Assembly (NCBI GenBank): GCA_039105265.1
Contig: JAPFFF010000039.1
Span: forward strand, 682,001-746,000
Source: Tritrichomonas musculus
Lineage: Eukaryota; Parabasalia; Tritrichomonadida; Tritrichomonadidae
Direction of reading: 5' to 3'
Length of the DNA stretch: 64,000 nucleotides
Shown: positions 32,729 to 43,099 of the stretch, in pieces
Layout of the letters: every line of letters starts with the position of its first letter
Position numbering within the stretch: position 1 is the stretch's first letter
The notes under the pieces: generated by a model
Databases searched by the model: none
What the model was told of the DNA's origin: nothing
The model's input: the letters and a program-made list of their open reading frames with translations, nothing else
Made by a program: the position numbers and the translations under genes

Positions 32729-32792
32729 GTATTTACAATTGTATACAACTTGTCCGTTTAAAAATTACAATTGTAATTACAATTGTAAATAC
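32729..32792. repeat. Cruciform-capable ACAATTGT palindrome cluster
   Basis: GTATTTACAATTGTA (32729-32743) is matched by TACAATTGTAAATAC (32778-32792), and a third TTACAATTGTAA copy lies inside the loop. ACAATTGT is itself palindromic. It could be a binding site cluster or cruciform; nothing shows function. Confidence 0.7.
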
Positions 32793-33082
32793 GTTATTTT
32801 CTCGATATTAGTTTTTTATTTTTATCTTGATCTACAATTATTTTTTTATATTAAAAATGTTTTAAATAATTTAAAAATAAAAAGATAAAATAGTAAAATG
32901 TTTTTCAAATTAAATAATATTATTTTTGATTCTTCATAAAATAAAAAAAAATTTATTCGTATTCAAAAAGTTTCCATGATACTACAAATCAAAAAATCGT
33001 TATTTTATGAAAAAAGACGTTAAAAAGACGTTTATAGTATTTGTGATGTAAAAAAAATAAGGCCTATGTTTTATTTTTTAAA

Positions 33083-33113
33083 GAGGTATTCATGTAGGGA
33101 ATTCGTCGATAAA
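33083..33113. mobile_element. Single end of the GAGGTATTCATGT TIR family
   Basis: Identical over 31 bases to 17741-17771, and its first 16 bases match the 47005 element end. The sequences after both 31-mers remain loosely alike (AAAACAT, ATATAT, TGGATT), as expected of two copies of one non-coding element. No inverted partner was found. Confidence 0.7.
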
Positions 33114-34138
33114 ATTTTAAATAAAACATTATATATTTTTAGATATTTTATAATTGGATTATATAATGATTTGTATAATTCTTTGTACCTCCATTTTCAA
33201 GATATGAATTTAATATATTTTTGTGAGTATAAATAACTTTACTTCTGAATTTTAATAATTTCAATAGAAATATAAAAATATAATTATTTATTAATAAATA
33301 TGCATTATATGCGCTTATTAATATTCAAATTAGTTTATAAATGTATTATAAGTTTATATATAAAATTAATATACATTTTTAAATCTTATAATTAAGAAAT
33401 ATATAGATTAGATTTAGTTATTTTTCAATATTTTATGAACGATCATTTTATACAAATTAATAAATAATCAATTGAATTTAAAATCTTCTTTTTTTTGAAA
33501 AAAAATTTATTCTCTCAATATTTTATTGCAATTTTATTAATAAAATAGAAACATTTCATAAGAATTGAATCAAATAATCGTAAAAAATTTTAATTTTATA
33601 ATTAATATTTTGCGTTTTAGAATTAATGAACTATGATTTTTTTTATTTTTTATTATTATTCAATGTAATTAAATTATTGTTACCAAAGTTAATTCAAGAA
33701 AACATAAATATTTAAAAAAAGTTTTTCACATTTTTTTTATTTTGGCATTTTGCACCAATAAAATTAATAATATAAAGTAAAATCAACATTTCTCAAAAAT
33801 GAGCGCATAACCAATATATTCCATTTTCAACTGAATAATTCAGATTAAGCCAAAACATATACATAAAATATATAAAAATTTAACGAGCGAATTTTTAAAT
33901 ATTCTACTTTTTTGCAAAAAAATTCATTTTCATATTCTAAAATCTTCATTATTTTTACATATAAAACAAAGAACAAAATTTTAAATCTCACAATAAATTA
34001 TTGTATTAATAAATTACCTTTATTATTTTAAATATCTGGCATATATTTTAAATTGAGTAAAAATATCAAGATATTAGAAAAAAAAATTTTAACATTATTT
34101 TTTCAAAAAAGCATGCTTAATACAATCTAGTAGTATAT

Positions 34139-34421
34139 ACGAGTCGGTTTCCGCGGGGCACAGGCTGCCCACGCGTCAACACGAACTCGTCATAAAAGAA
34201 AAAGAAAAAGAAAAGAAAAGAAAAAAGAAAAAAAGAAAAGAAAAGAAAAAAATATTCTTGTTCTCACTACTGCTCCCCATCAATGAAACGGCACAGGGTC
34301 CCCACCCCTAATTCCCACCCACCCACCTCAACGCCTACCATCAATGAAACGGCACAGGTACCCCACCCCACAACCGCCCATCTATGAAACGGCACAGGTA
34401 CCTGCCCCGAGAATCTCGTAC
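34139..34421. repeat. GC-rich repeat patch: nested hairpin, polypurine tract and three copies of a 21-bp unit
   Basis: From 34146 a nested inverted repeat (ACGAGT...ACTCGT around GGGCA-CAGGC-TGCCC) stands out from AT-rich DNA. It is followed by an (AAAAG)n polypurine tract (34196-34253), and then by CCATCAATGAAACGGCACAGG at 34277 and 34338 and CCATCTATGAAACGGCACAGG at 34378, separated by C-rich spacers. The patch sits immediately 3' of the virus-like-element gene and probably belongs to that element, perhaps as an end or termination region; this is inference. Confidence 0.7.
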
Positions 34422-37022
34422 CTATTTCTTTCTATATATTGCATCAAATGTTGATTCATATCTATCATCTAAATCAAGTGTTATGTCTTCAACAAGCATG
34501 TCATAACCGATATAGGTAATTGTATTTTCTTTGCCATAAATTTCATCCATATACAATTCATTATCGCCAGCACAATGGTTATAAGTTATTAATCTAACAT
34601 AATGTTGTTTTTGACTCCTATCTGTCCAAATTAACAAATATTCACCATCTTCTACAGGTGCACCATCAAATGTAGTGGCTTCTACTTGGAACAAGTTATC
34701 ACCATAATAAAAACTAAAATATTTCGAATGAGACTCAGTAATGTTCTCAGTAAAAGAAGAATAATAGGTTTTCCAATCAAGTGGCGGATTTTCAAGAGCA
34801 GCTAACCTAGCTTCCATTGCTTCGATTGTAGCCTTCAAGGTTGTATTTTCACCCTCTAATGTCTCTATCCTACGTATTAGTACTTCTAGACCTTCATTAG
34901 CTTCATCCACTGTAGGGTAATTATCAAACTCAGCCTCTAGCTCATTGACCTTCTCAGCTAACAACTTGAAACAAGGCTTGAGTGAATCCCTAAACATATT
35001 GCTGATATCCATAGCACCACTTAATGTCAAGGTTCCAGTATCAGGGTTATCATTCTCATCAGTAAAAGGTAGTTCATCTAGTTGCTTATACTCTTCCTCA
35101 CACCAGGTAATTATAGGTGTTATATCTTTGGTTATGCTTCTTGCTGTAGTACCTGACATGAAGTTAATGCTATTTCTAACCAAATCACTCATACCTTTGG
35201 TTGACTTATGCGAGAATAACCTTTTAAGGAATCCTCCACCTTTTATGGTAGGAAAGCTTATACCATCTGGAAATAGCTGCATACCAATAGAACCTATTGA
35301 TCCAGCAGTACCTGCAACTCCAAAAGCTAATGCTGTCCATGAGACTATACGTAAATTATCTACATCATCCTCCAGATGTTGAGTAACTTGTTCAGTCCTT
35401 GATACTCTACCTTTTAAGCTTTCCATAACAGTGTTCATTTCATTAACATCATAGCTAATAACATCTACATTATTGGTAACTAAGTTTAAATCACTCCTCA
35501 TAGTTGTAATATTATCAGCTGTAATTATCTTAGAGGAGGTAATATTATAATCAGTATATAAGGTTGTTGCCCCATTAGGATTTGGGGATACTTCATAAAA
35601 TTGCTGCTTAATGATATACTCGAATGGGTTAGTAGTTGAATCCCAATGAACCTCATCTATTGGGTCAACATATTCATCAGCTAAATATATCTTAATATCC
35701 CTTGAGTCATTAGTAGTCGAAGCTGCATATGTATATTCAAGCTTTTCACATGAATCAAGTACACCATGTAAGAACAACCATACCTTGTCTCCTCCATTGC
35801 CTTCTTTTCCAGTAGGTCGAACTGAGAACCTATTTGCATTTTTAGAACCTTCAAGGGTAATATCTAGGTAGAGTTCATCAATAGCACTAGTTTCTAATTT
35901 ATTGGTCGCATTATTCATCTTATAGCACCTTATTGCTTCAATATCATATCCATCTTTTGTACCTCCTTGACTTGTTTGATATCCTAGACCATATTTCGAA
36001 AAAGGTTCTATCTCCCCTGTCTTTAATTTTACAAAACAGTCTATTTTGCACTTACCTCCATGAATCATGTAATGTAGTATGTTATCAGGAGAGTAGTCAT
36101 TAGGCTTATTAATCAGTTTCATGTTCCTCTCACTCCTCTTGACTTGTATGTAGGTACCATCTTCACCATACTCATTCTCCTTATTTAATCCATTAACTAA
36201 TCTACCATTGATATGACCTTGTATGTTATCACCTACCCATTTTGTACCATCCCATGATAAAAACCACTTATTACCAAAACAATACTCATTAAACCTAAAC
36301 TCTAAGTCATTAGGTATAGTATATCCAGTATCTATGTTCCATTGAAGTAACCAATACTTCTTGTTATCGATCACAACCTGACTAGTTGATGTAGGCTTAT
36401 ATAAGTATAGTACATCGCTTTTACGTAAACTTAATGCATTATCAGCTTTTATTATAGAACACTTTATTGCCTTCTCTGTCTGTAAAGAATCAGTTATATA
36501 TTCATTCATTATGCTCAACTCCCCATTCAGCCACAAGGTATATGGGTTGAAGTCTAGTTTACTATCAAAAGCTATATTCATATATCCCATAATGGTACTA
36601 TTATTTATACTGCATCCATTACTACTTTTAGTTATCAAAGGAGAATATACTTGACCATCCTTAACATATATGTAGAACTCCTTGACTAAATTACCACTTG
36701 TATCATATACTATATTTTTCCTCAAGACTATCTTAAATATATTAGTCTGGGTTTTTATATCATTGAGCTTATTCATGAAGTCTTCAGGCAAATTAACAAA
36801 CTTAAGGATATTGTAAGTTGTTGTTGAAGACTCAAATGATACATACTGTATATTTTTATTTTTAATATCAACTTCTGGTAAACCTTCGACCTCATTAAAT
36901 AAATGACCTGTCTGCACATAGTTATCTAAGTCACCCAATGTTAATAACTGGCTACCTTTTCGAGTAGCATCCCCTATCTTAAACTGTATATCTCCTTTAA
37001 ATCTTGTAGTAGTATCACTCAT
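34422..37022 (-). CDS. Virus-like-element protein, large structural-type, unknown
   Basis: About 866 residues from ATG 37022 (MSDTTTRFKGDIQFKIGD), which follows AACTAAA; the frame extends further upstream but overlaps the previous gene. The gene looks whole. The first ~580 residues are beta-rich (YSPLITKSSNGCSINNSTIMGYMNIAFDSK). Then come a coiled coil (~570-620), a Gly-rich hydrophobic segment (WTALAFGVAGTAGSIGSIGM), a second coiled coil (ETLEGENTTLKATIEAMEARLAALE) and a ~110-residue C-terminal domain. The N-terminal beta-rich/coiled-coil order recalls fibre- or attachment-type proteins of virus-like elements; I cannot assign a family with certainty. Composition is more GC-rich and the codons less AT-biased than host neighbours. 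It pairs with the gene 19 bp upstream. Confidence 0.6.
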   Translation of the reverse strand: MSDTTTRFKGDIQFKIGDATRKGSQLLTLGDLDNYVQTGHLFNEVEGLPEVDIKNKNIQYVSFESSTTTYNILKFVNLPEDFMNKLNDIKTQTNIFKIVLRKNIVYDTSGNLVKEFYIYVKDGQVYSPLITKSSNGCSINNSTIMGYMNIAFDSKLDFNPYTLWLNGELSIMNEYITDSLQTEKAIKCSIIKADNALSLRKSDVLYLYKPTSTSQVVIDNKKYWLLQWNIDTGYTIPNDLEFRFNEYCFGNKWFLSWDGTKWVGDNIQGHINGRLVNGLNKENEYGEDGTYIQVKRSERNMKLINKPNDYSPDNILHYMIHGGKCKIDCFVKLKTGEIEPFSKYGLGYQTSQGGTKDGYDIEAIRCYKMNNATNKLETSAIDELYLDITLEGSKNANRFSVRPTGKEGNGGDKVWLFLHGVLDSCEKLEYTYAASTTNDSRDIKIYLADEYVDPIDEVHWDSTTNPFEYIIKQQFYEVSPNPNGATTLYTDYNITSSKIITADNITTMRSDLNLVTNNVDVISYDVNEMNTVMESLKGRVSRTEQVTQHLEDDVDNLRIVSWTALAFGVAGTAGSIGSIGMQLFPDGISFPTIKGGGFLKRLFSHKSTKGMSDLVRNSINFMSGTTARSITKDITPIITWCEEEYKQLDELPFTDENDNPDTGTLTLSGAMDISNMFRDSLKPCFKLLAEKVNELEAEFDNYPTVDEANEGLEVLIRRIETLEGENTTLKATIEAMEARLAALENPPLDWKTYYSSFTENITESHSKYFSFYYGDNLFQVEATTFDGAPVEDGEYLLIWTDRSQKQHYVRLITYNHCAGDNELYMDEIYGKENTITYIGYDMLVEDITLDLDDRYESTFDAIYRKK

Positions 37023-37041
37023 TTTAGTTAAATAAAACTTC

Positions 37042-37626
37042 TCATTCGATGTTAGCGCATTTAGCTTCAAGTGCTGCAAGTCTTGCCTCAAGAGTATCAA
37101 TATATGCATCCTTCTGGTCTGTCATTTCCTTCACTTCTACTTTAGTAATATAAGCAGTCATATCTATATCTTCTAATGGATGTTTTGTACTTGACTTATT
37201 TTCAAGCTCTTTGATTTTCTCGCACATGAATGCTATTGTACCCTTTAAAGTATCGCGATATGTCTTTGCAATATTAATACATGTATCAAATGAAACCATC
37301 ATCTTATCAGCATCCTTCATTGTTATTTCAAGTTCAGGTTCATCATCTGTTTCTTCATGATATGCCCATGCAAGAATCTTTTCTAATACATCTTCCTCTG
37401 CTAATGTCTCTGGGTTATCATTACGACGGAACCAACTTGGAATATTAAATAATCCTATTCTATTTGCTACATATGCTTCTGCTGCTACTCCTGCTATAGC
37501 TGCTGCATCACCAGGATGATGTCTAACAAACTGCCATTGACCATGTAAGAACCTTCTAGCAACATAACCTACTGCTCCCATTATAACCTGGGTAGTTGCA
37601 CTTATAACACCATCTTGTTGGTACAT
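37042..37626 (-). CDS. Virus-like-element protein, small, membrane-segment plus coiled coil
   Basis: 194 residues, ATG at 37626, ending 19 bp before the next gene's ATG; it looks whole. The N-terminal part (VIMGAVGYVARRFLHGQWQFVRHHPGDAAAIAGVAAEAYVANRIG, in two pieces separated by a HHPGD turn) is weakly amphipathic and Ala/Gly-rich. The C-terminus has a coiled coil ending TLEARLAALEAKCANIE, strikingly like MEARLAALENPP in the partner gene. The shared ARLAALE motif, the tight spacing and the common composition say that the two came together in one element (Polinton/Maverick-like or another trichomonad virus-like element). Function unknown. Confidence 0.6.
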   Translation of the reverse strand: MYQQDGVISATTQVIMGAVGYVARRFLHGQWQFVRHHPGDAAAIAGVAAEAYVANRIGLFNIPSWFRRNDNPETLAEEDVLEKILAWAYHEETDDEPELEITMKDADKMMVSFDTCINIAKTYRDTLKGTIAFMCEKIKELENKSSTKHPLEDIDMTAYITKVEVKEMTDQKDAYIDTLEARLAALEAKCANIE

Positions 37627-37705
37627 TTCTATATTAAAAATTCTATTCCCATTTCGTTCAAATCACTTTTTCCATTTTTATTGTTGATTATAAAGCATCA
37701 TAGAT

Positions 37706-37996
37706 AAGCAAACCAAGCAAAGATTATTCATTTTTAATATTTTTTCCTAAAACTCAAGCAAATTCGCCAAATTTACTAAATAAAAGCGATTTACAAAATA
37801 ACTATCGTACAAATTCCAGCAAATAATTGGCAGATGAAAAAACTATCGATAATTCATTTGTTTATAAGAAAAATAAAACATACTGGAATTAATAAAAGAA
37901 TTATTTTGTAAAACAATCTTATTTAGTGAGTTTTTTGAATTTGTTTGAGCTTTAGGAAAAGACATTCTAAAATAATTATCTTTGCATGGTTTGCTT
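37706..37996. repeat. ~290-bp foldback palindrome
   Basis: The left arm, 37706-37801 (AAGCAAACCAAGCAAAG... to TTTACAAAATAA), is the inverse of the right arm, 37901-37996 (TTATTTTGTAAA... to CATGGTTTGCTT), with moderate mismatch. The inner sequence also pairs in part (AAATTCCAG with CTGGAATT). A third, direct, diverged half-arm follows at about 38009-38100. It lies ~80 bp upstream of the virus-like operon. It is a foldback-type non-coding repeat, class unassigned. Confidence 0.75.
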
Positions 37997-38254
37997 TTCC
38001 ACGTTGCGCTGGAATATACCTAAAAATTGTTTTGTAAACTACTCTTATTTAGTTATTTTGTTGAGTTTATTTGTGTCTTTGGAAGAAATACTATAAAAAA
38101 AATAAATTAACCTTTTTGGTCAAAAAATTTTCATCTTTATTGGTCAATAATAAATTTCATATCATCAATGATATGAACTATACAAAAAATTGATAACATC
38201 ATATAAGATCTCCAAATCCACTCGAAAAACATTGCCTTTTTTTTATTTTATTTT

Positions 38255-38470
38255 CTAATAAATAAAAAAATGAAGAATAAATCTATTTTTATGAATAATA
38301 TTCATTCCTTTTGCAATCCCGTACATAACAATGAACTTTTGTGTAAAATCCCATTTGATTGGCGCCTTTTTCATTTTGTCTAAATTTGTTATTTTCAGCC
38401 ATTTTGAAATATTTTGTAGCATTAGTGTTGTTGGTGAAGGTAAAAACCCAAGTAATGAGAATATTGACAA
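38255..38470 (-). pseudogene. Protein kinase domain scrap
   Basis: A short reverse-strand frame reads ISKWLKITNLDKMKKAPIKW then FTQKFIVMYGIAKGMNIIHKNRFILH. This is the helix-E region just before the HRD loop in the trichomonad TKL-type kinases (compare KLIVLYGIA-GM-LH-NNIIHRDL). Both sides of the domain are missing. It is a dead fragment, just outside the transposon's left end. Confidence 0.65.
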
Positions 38471-39059
38471 TAAATTCTGAATAGGTATATATTGAAATTT
38501 GATAAAAAAAAAAAAAAATGAAATTTCACTAAATCAAAACCAGAATTGAATAAACAAAATTGAGATCAGAGGTACAAATCAATTTATTTATTATTTTTTT
38601 AATTCTTTTACCCCGATCTCGCTTAAAATGGATAAAATACGTTATTTTTTTTAATAAATGTAGTTAACTATTCTATAATAAAAGTTGTTAACAAATATTT
38701 GAATTGGTTAACTATTATTTTTTGGTTTTGATTAACCAAAATTTTTATAGATTACTTATGAAAATATATTCAATACTATCTTCTTATATTTTTAATTCAT
38801 AAAACCCATATTCGAAAATAATATATTAAAAATTTAAATATAATACAGGTGAAAATGTAAATAAATGAAAAAATTGGAATATAAGTTATAAATTATAATA
38901 AAACTTTGATTTTATAAAAATTTGGATAATTAAATTATCTCTGAAAATTCAATAAAAAAACTTAAAAAATTGAATATATTTTATATAATGATTAATTGAA
39001 TTTTGATAAGTTTTATGAAAACCTCTTTTTTGATAATATGAATTAGAAGTATGCAAATG

Positions 39060-41105
39060 AATAAATCTGTGTATCCACAAAGCTTTTTACTTATGAATAT
39101 GATATAGATGATCCAACAGCTCAAGTTACTTCAACCCTTAGCGATTTTATCTATTTTTATTCAAATCCTATACCATTTTACCCAGTGATTGGAAATTTTT
39201 CTCCAATTGATACTCTTTGACTTATTCATACCATAAATAATCTCACAGATTTTGTTACCAAGTCGACATTTGTTATTGATGATGTTAATATGCGGACTGT
39301 TGCTACAGATGTACTTGTTCAAGATTTAGCTCGAGCTATAGAGCGAGCAAAAATTTCAAGAAAAGATAACAAGCTTATATTAATGTCTACGGTTCCAGAT
39401 TTGCAAATTATAAGATGTCTAGGTCGTCATAAAGAGTTAAAAGACAGTGATATCAACAGTGAAGTACCCAAAAAAGATATTCCATGCAGCAGTATCTCAG
39501 ATATACGAAACCATATATTATTTAGAAAGACGCATGATTTCTTTGATACCTGGATTGAGAAATCAGACATCAGCATAGGATAAGTAGTTGTCTTTGTCCC
39601 CAGTGAAAAAGTTGGACAGTGTTTATTCAAAGAAATCTACAAGAACTACAACAAAGACAATTCAACGACAATTTGTCCCTTACCAACAACGATCAAGAAA
39701 GGTGAAACTACAGATGAATTTTACAATAGACTCTTAGCTGACCTAATCTTAGCAGAGAACGATAGGAAAGCCACCGATGAGCAAGGAAATCCGAGAGAGA
39801 AAGACCCAATCCTTTTCTTGATGCCAATGAACATTTCAGGTCACATTTCACAGGAAGAAAAAGCACTCATCCGCTCCCAGCTTCTGATTCCTTTCATCGA
39901 CAAGCTTTCGCGCGTGTTCATTACGACCAACAAGAATGATTCACTGTTGCAGATTGACGACTTGATTGTAATTTTTGACACGGGGATCGAGGAGGTCGAG
40001 TTCTATGACCCAAAACAGTCTGTCATTCATGTCCGTGAGCAGCTGCTCCCAATACCGTTCATGGAGTCTCACCACAAGCTTCTGGGCAACTTAGGCGATG
40101 GCATTTATTTTGAGTTCCGCGTCAGAAGTAAAGAGCTCATTCCTTCAGTGAAGAGAGGCAACCTTGGTAGAGAGATTCTCATACTGAGGAAGTTTGGTAT
40201 CAATTTTGAGGAGAAAAGGAACCTCCCGAGCGAGCCAAATCGCGAGCTGCTCGATGAATGCTTCTCGACGCTCATCAGCATAGGAATCATTGAGAACACA
40301 CGCGAGAAGAAGCTGACTGAAATCGGGAAACTCGCGAGCAAGTTTTCAACAGTCTCACCTTTTTATGCACTGGTGACGGCCAAATATAACCAGAATCACC
40401 AGTTTGCGTTCCTTTGCTCGCTGCTGATTGAGAATTCTAGGTCACTCGTCATCAATTCACAGTCAAAGTTGCTTTGCAAGCATTTCTACCGTGATTCAGA
40501 CGTTGCTACTCTGCTCGAGAGCCTTTGCGAATTGTTGGAGGACGCAAAAGTTGAGCAGGACGATCATGGACTGTCAGTTGGCATGATATATTCGATCTAC
40601 AACACAATGTCGACGACATTCGACAACTGCAATGGCCGCGAAAGCGTCATCAACGCCAGGCGGCACTTTTCAATGTGTGGATCAATTCGTCCTTCTTCTT
40701 CCTCAAGAACAATTCATTAATAAGCGAAAAGGGACCTTTGTTCTCGTCCTTGGCGCTGGTCCTGGCAGCGAGCCGACTCTCATCTACAGAGCAAACGACA
40801 TCTTCAAGTTCACAGACAAGTCTACCAGTGAGGACGTCTTTGTTAAGATTAAGTTTGCCAAAAGGCCGGGCTGGCTTGGGCTTCAGAGTCCAGGCAACAT
40901 AATTGCTCTTTCCTTGCTTATTAAAGAAGACAACAAAGTGAATCGCAGCCTCATAATTCATCGAGATACTAGATCTGCAAATGACAACCCAGGCGTTGTT
41001 GGATTTGCAGTTAATAATCCAAGTTTGAATAGTTTCTTCTTTGTGTCACTTTTTGAAGGTTATTGGAGCGATCATAAGGCATCGAATGATTTGCTCTTTA
41101 ATTAA
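39060..41105 (+). pseudogene. DEAH-box RNA helicase-like gene, decayed, inside the transposon
   Basis: Forward-strand homology runs in order through several frames. Motif II/III region: FVIDDVNMRTVATDVLVQDLA (Asp-Asp in place of DEAH) then KLILMSTVPD (SAT replaced by STV). C-lobe region: VFITTNKNDSLLQIDDLIVIFDTGIEEVEFYDP, like the TSLTIDGVVYVID strand of DEAH helicases. HA2-type region: LDECFSTLISIGIIENT-EKKLTEIGKLASKF. A downstream frame adds KRKGTFVLVLGAGPGSEP and following. There are stops near 39220 and 39582 and at least one frame change near 40650. Much of 39.8-41.0 kb is far more GC-rich than the flanks, which suggests a once well-expressed gene. The divergent motifs could be ancestral or due to decay. 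Confidence 0.6.
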
Positions 41106-42370
41106 CAGAAAGTAATTTTTTAATTTTCGAAATTAATTATTATTCACTTGAACATCTTATACAAAAATACCAATCATATGGAAGCATCGATATGCGTCGG
41201 CCAGCATTTCAGGTTAATTAACCAAATGGTAGATTGATCAAAAATGTTGTTTATAAATCGCATGATTTCAAATCAAGTAAACCAAAGTTACTAGGACTTT
41301 CAGCCATATATTACAAAAATGAAAATGTTTCCGCCATAACCATCCTGTTATATACGAAATTGCTTGTTCACTTTATTTTGGCTCGATTGCGTCAGTTGCT
41401 TTTTTGGAGAGAACGTTTATTTGGAAACGTCAAAAAGCATCATTCATATGTTCAATTTGTCATCAAGCGAGAAAAGAAGCCTCTTCTTCTCGTCGGTCTC
41501 AATAAGGTCAAACACTTTCTATAAAAAGTTTGTGATGACCTGAGACATGGCGGGAAAATTGCAGTGCCCTCAGCAAAAGACTTGTTTTTCGTGTTCACTT
41601 TTCAGTGCTTTGGAAGAGAGATCCAAATTCTCAATGACAATTATTGTATAGTGCAGAATAGGCCACCAGCAAGGCCAGTCTTGAAGCTGTTCGCACAACT
41701 GTCAACAACAACGTTTAAGTAATGATCCTGGCACTAAAAATAATAATGATGATGCTAATAATGAAAGTGAAAATAATAATAATGCTGCAAAAAGCTTTAA
41801 TCCTATAAAGAAAGCTTTCTTGATGTGGCGGACAGTTGATGAGTTTGAAAGATTTGCACGCAAAACTGGCGACTTAAAGTTTCTCCAGTTTCTACAGGTT
41901 TCCAAACACGATAATGATACAATTTTACCATACATCAACTGCTTAACACACAGTAAAGTTTCAAGCAACGAAAAGTGCGTTAGTTTGTGTAATTCTCAAA
42001 ACACTGCCTTTACTGACGAATGCATTGAGTATCTGATTCTAACTGGCCATTTTGAAAGAGCTACCAAACTTGCACAAAGTAAAGTGAACAAGCAAAACAT
42101 CCGTTGGGTAAAAGAACGGCATGTGCAAAACGGAAGTTTTGCTTGTTAAAGCTGTCAAAAAAAATTATGGAAGTCATTTCAACGATCAAAGGTTCATAAT
42201 AATTTTTCTCTCTTTTGTTGAAAATATCTGGTGATTCAAATGTAGCAGCAAATGTTGCATCAAAGATTGCAGATGGTTTGTCGTCGATTAAGTTTTTAAA
42301 ACTGATATGTAATGATGATGAAATTAAAAAGTTTATTGAATAGAGTATAACAACAATCAATGAAAATGCT
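41106..42370 (+). pseudogene. Decayed coding sequence, probably the 3' continuation of the helicase-like gene
   Basis: Open stretches on the + strand (41234-41524; 41820-42149) are protein-like: HDFKSSKPKLLGLSAIYY, KKPLLLVGLNKVKHF, WRTVDEFERFARKTGDLKF, DECIEYLILTGHFERATKLA. They follow the helicase-like part in the same direction with frame changes between. I do not recognise the domain. It could be a long C-terminal extension of that gene or a second captured gene. Confidence 0.4.
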
Positions 42371-43065
42371 TTTTATTCATGTTAAAATTTATAGATAATT
42401 ATATCGATGAAAATACAAAATTAATAAAATTAGGAACAAATTCAATTGAATTAACAACTGGGAATCCACTTATTATGATTTCGATAAAAGCAATCTTGCT
42501 TCAATTGGGCAAACAGACAAAAATGATGGTGTTGGATTATCGTTTTCAATAATGGATGTTTTGGGCGCACTTTCATATGATCGGGCAGACCTTTCGCGTG
42601 GAATTGAAGGACTTTCTGAAAAAATCGAGGAAATTGGAACAAAGATTCTTGTATTAAATAGGATATAAACTTATCATGCAGATAGGCAATGGAAATTATT
42701 CTTTAGAAACATTCTTAACGTTTATGATCTTTTCGATCGTTTAACATCCAAATTCACACATGTTCTTTTTGAATCATGCTCATCAGGTGGTGATAAATTT
42801 GATGCAGAAATTCTTTACTATGCAGCATAATGTTGGATCATTGATATACGCTGATGCTTGTTGTTGTTACATGATCGACTATGGAACTACATATTGTTAT
42901 CCATTATGCTCAATGATTTTTCATGTTTCTGCTTGTCCGAATCACCAACTTAAATGAACTACACCAATAATCTCATGTGCTAATGATGATTTCTTTTGAG
43001 CATTTGGTTATGAACTTGATTTGATGAACTCTAGACAGGAAGAAAAACAAATTGTTCGTGATGAA
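42370..43065 (+). pseudogene. Alpha-galactosidase (GH36-like) C-terminal remnant inside the transposon
   Basis: In order on the + strand: NVYDLFDRLTSKFTHVLFES, then CSSGGDKFDAEILYYAA, then YGTTYCYPLCSM and HVSACPNHQLK, then TTPI and AFGYELDLMNSRQEEKQIV. This matches GH36 alpha-galactosidases, where LFESCASGG-FD-LYY carries the acid/base region and is followed by YPLSSMGAHVSAVPNHQ-RTTPL and FGYELDL. The reading is broken by several frame changes and stops. The order and spacing are right, so one fragment of one gene is present. These enzymes remove terminal alpha-galactose; the copy here cannot make one. Confidence 0.75.
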
Positions 43066-43099
43066 AAACATCAGAAAAAAAATAAAAATTTATTTTTAT

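Larger units (their letters stand above)
32547..34138. other. Long, very AT-rich gene-free stretch
   Basis: No ORF with any domain. It contains a 15-bp inverted repeat (32729-32743 with 32778-32792), the MITE end at 33083, and many homopolymer and short AT repeats. It separates the membrane hydrolase from the virus-like-element genes. Confidence 0.55.

Noticed and set aside
34146-34190. GC-rich nested hairpin considered as a tRNA or other structured RNA gene
   Set aside because: No D, anticodon or T arm can be drawn and no A/B box is present; it is better seen as part of the repeat patch.
40650-40961. Reverse-strand frame opposite the helicase-like pseudogene
   Set aside because: The forward frame continues the helicase-like homology; the reverse frame is complement of GC-richer coding DNA.
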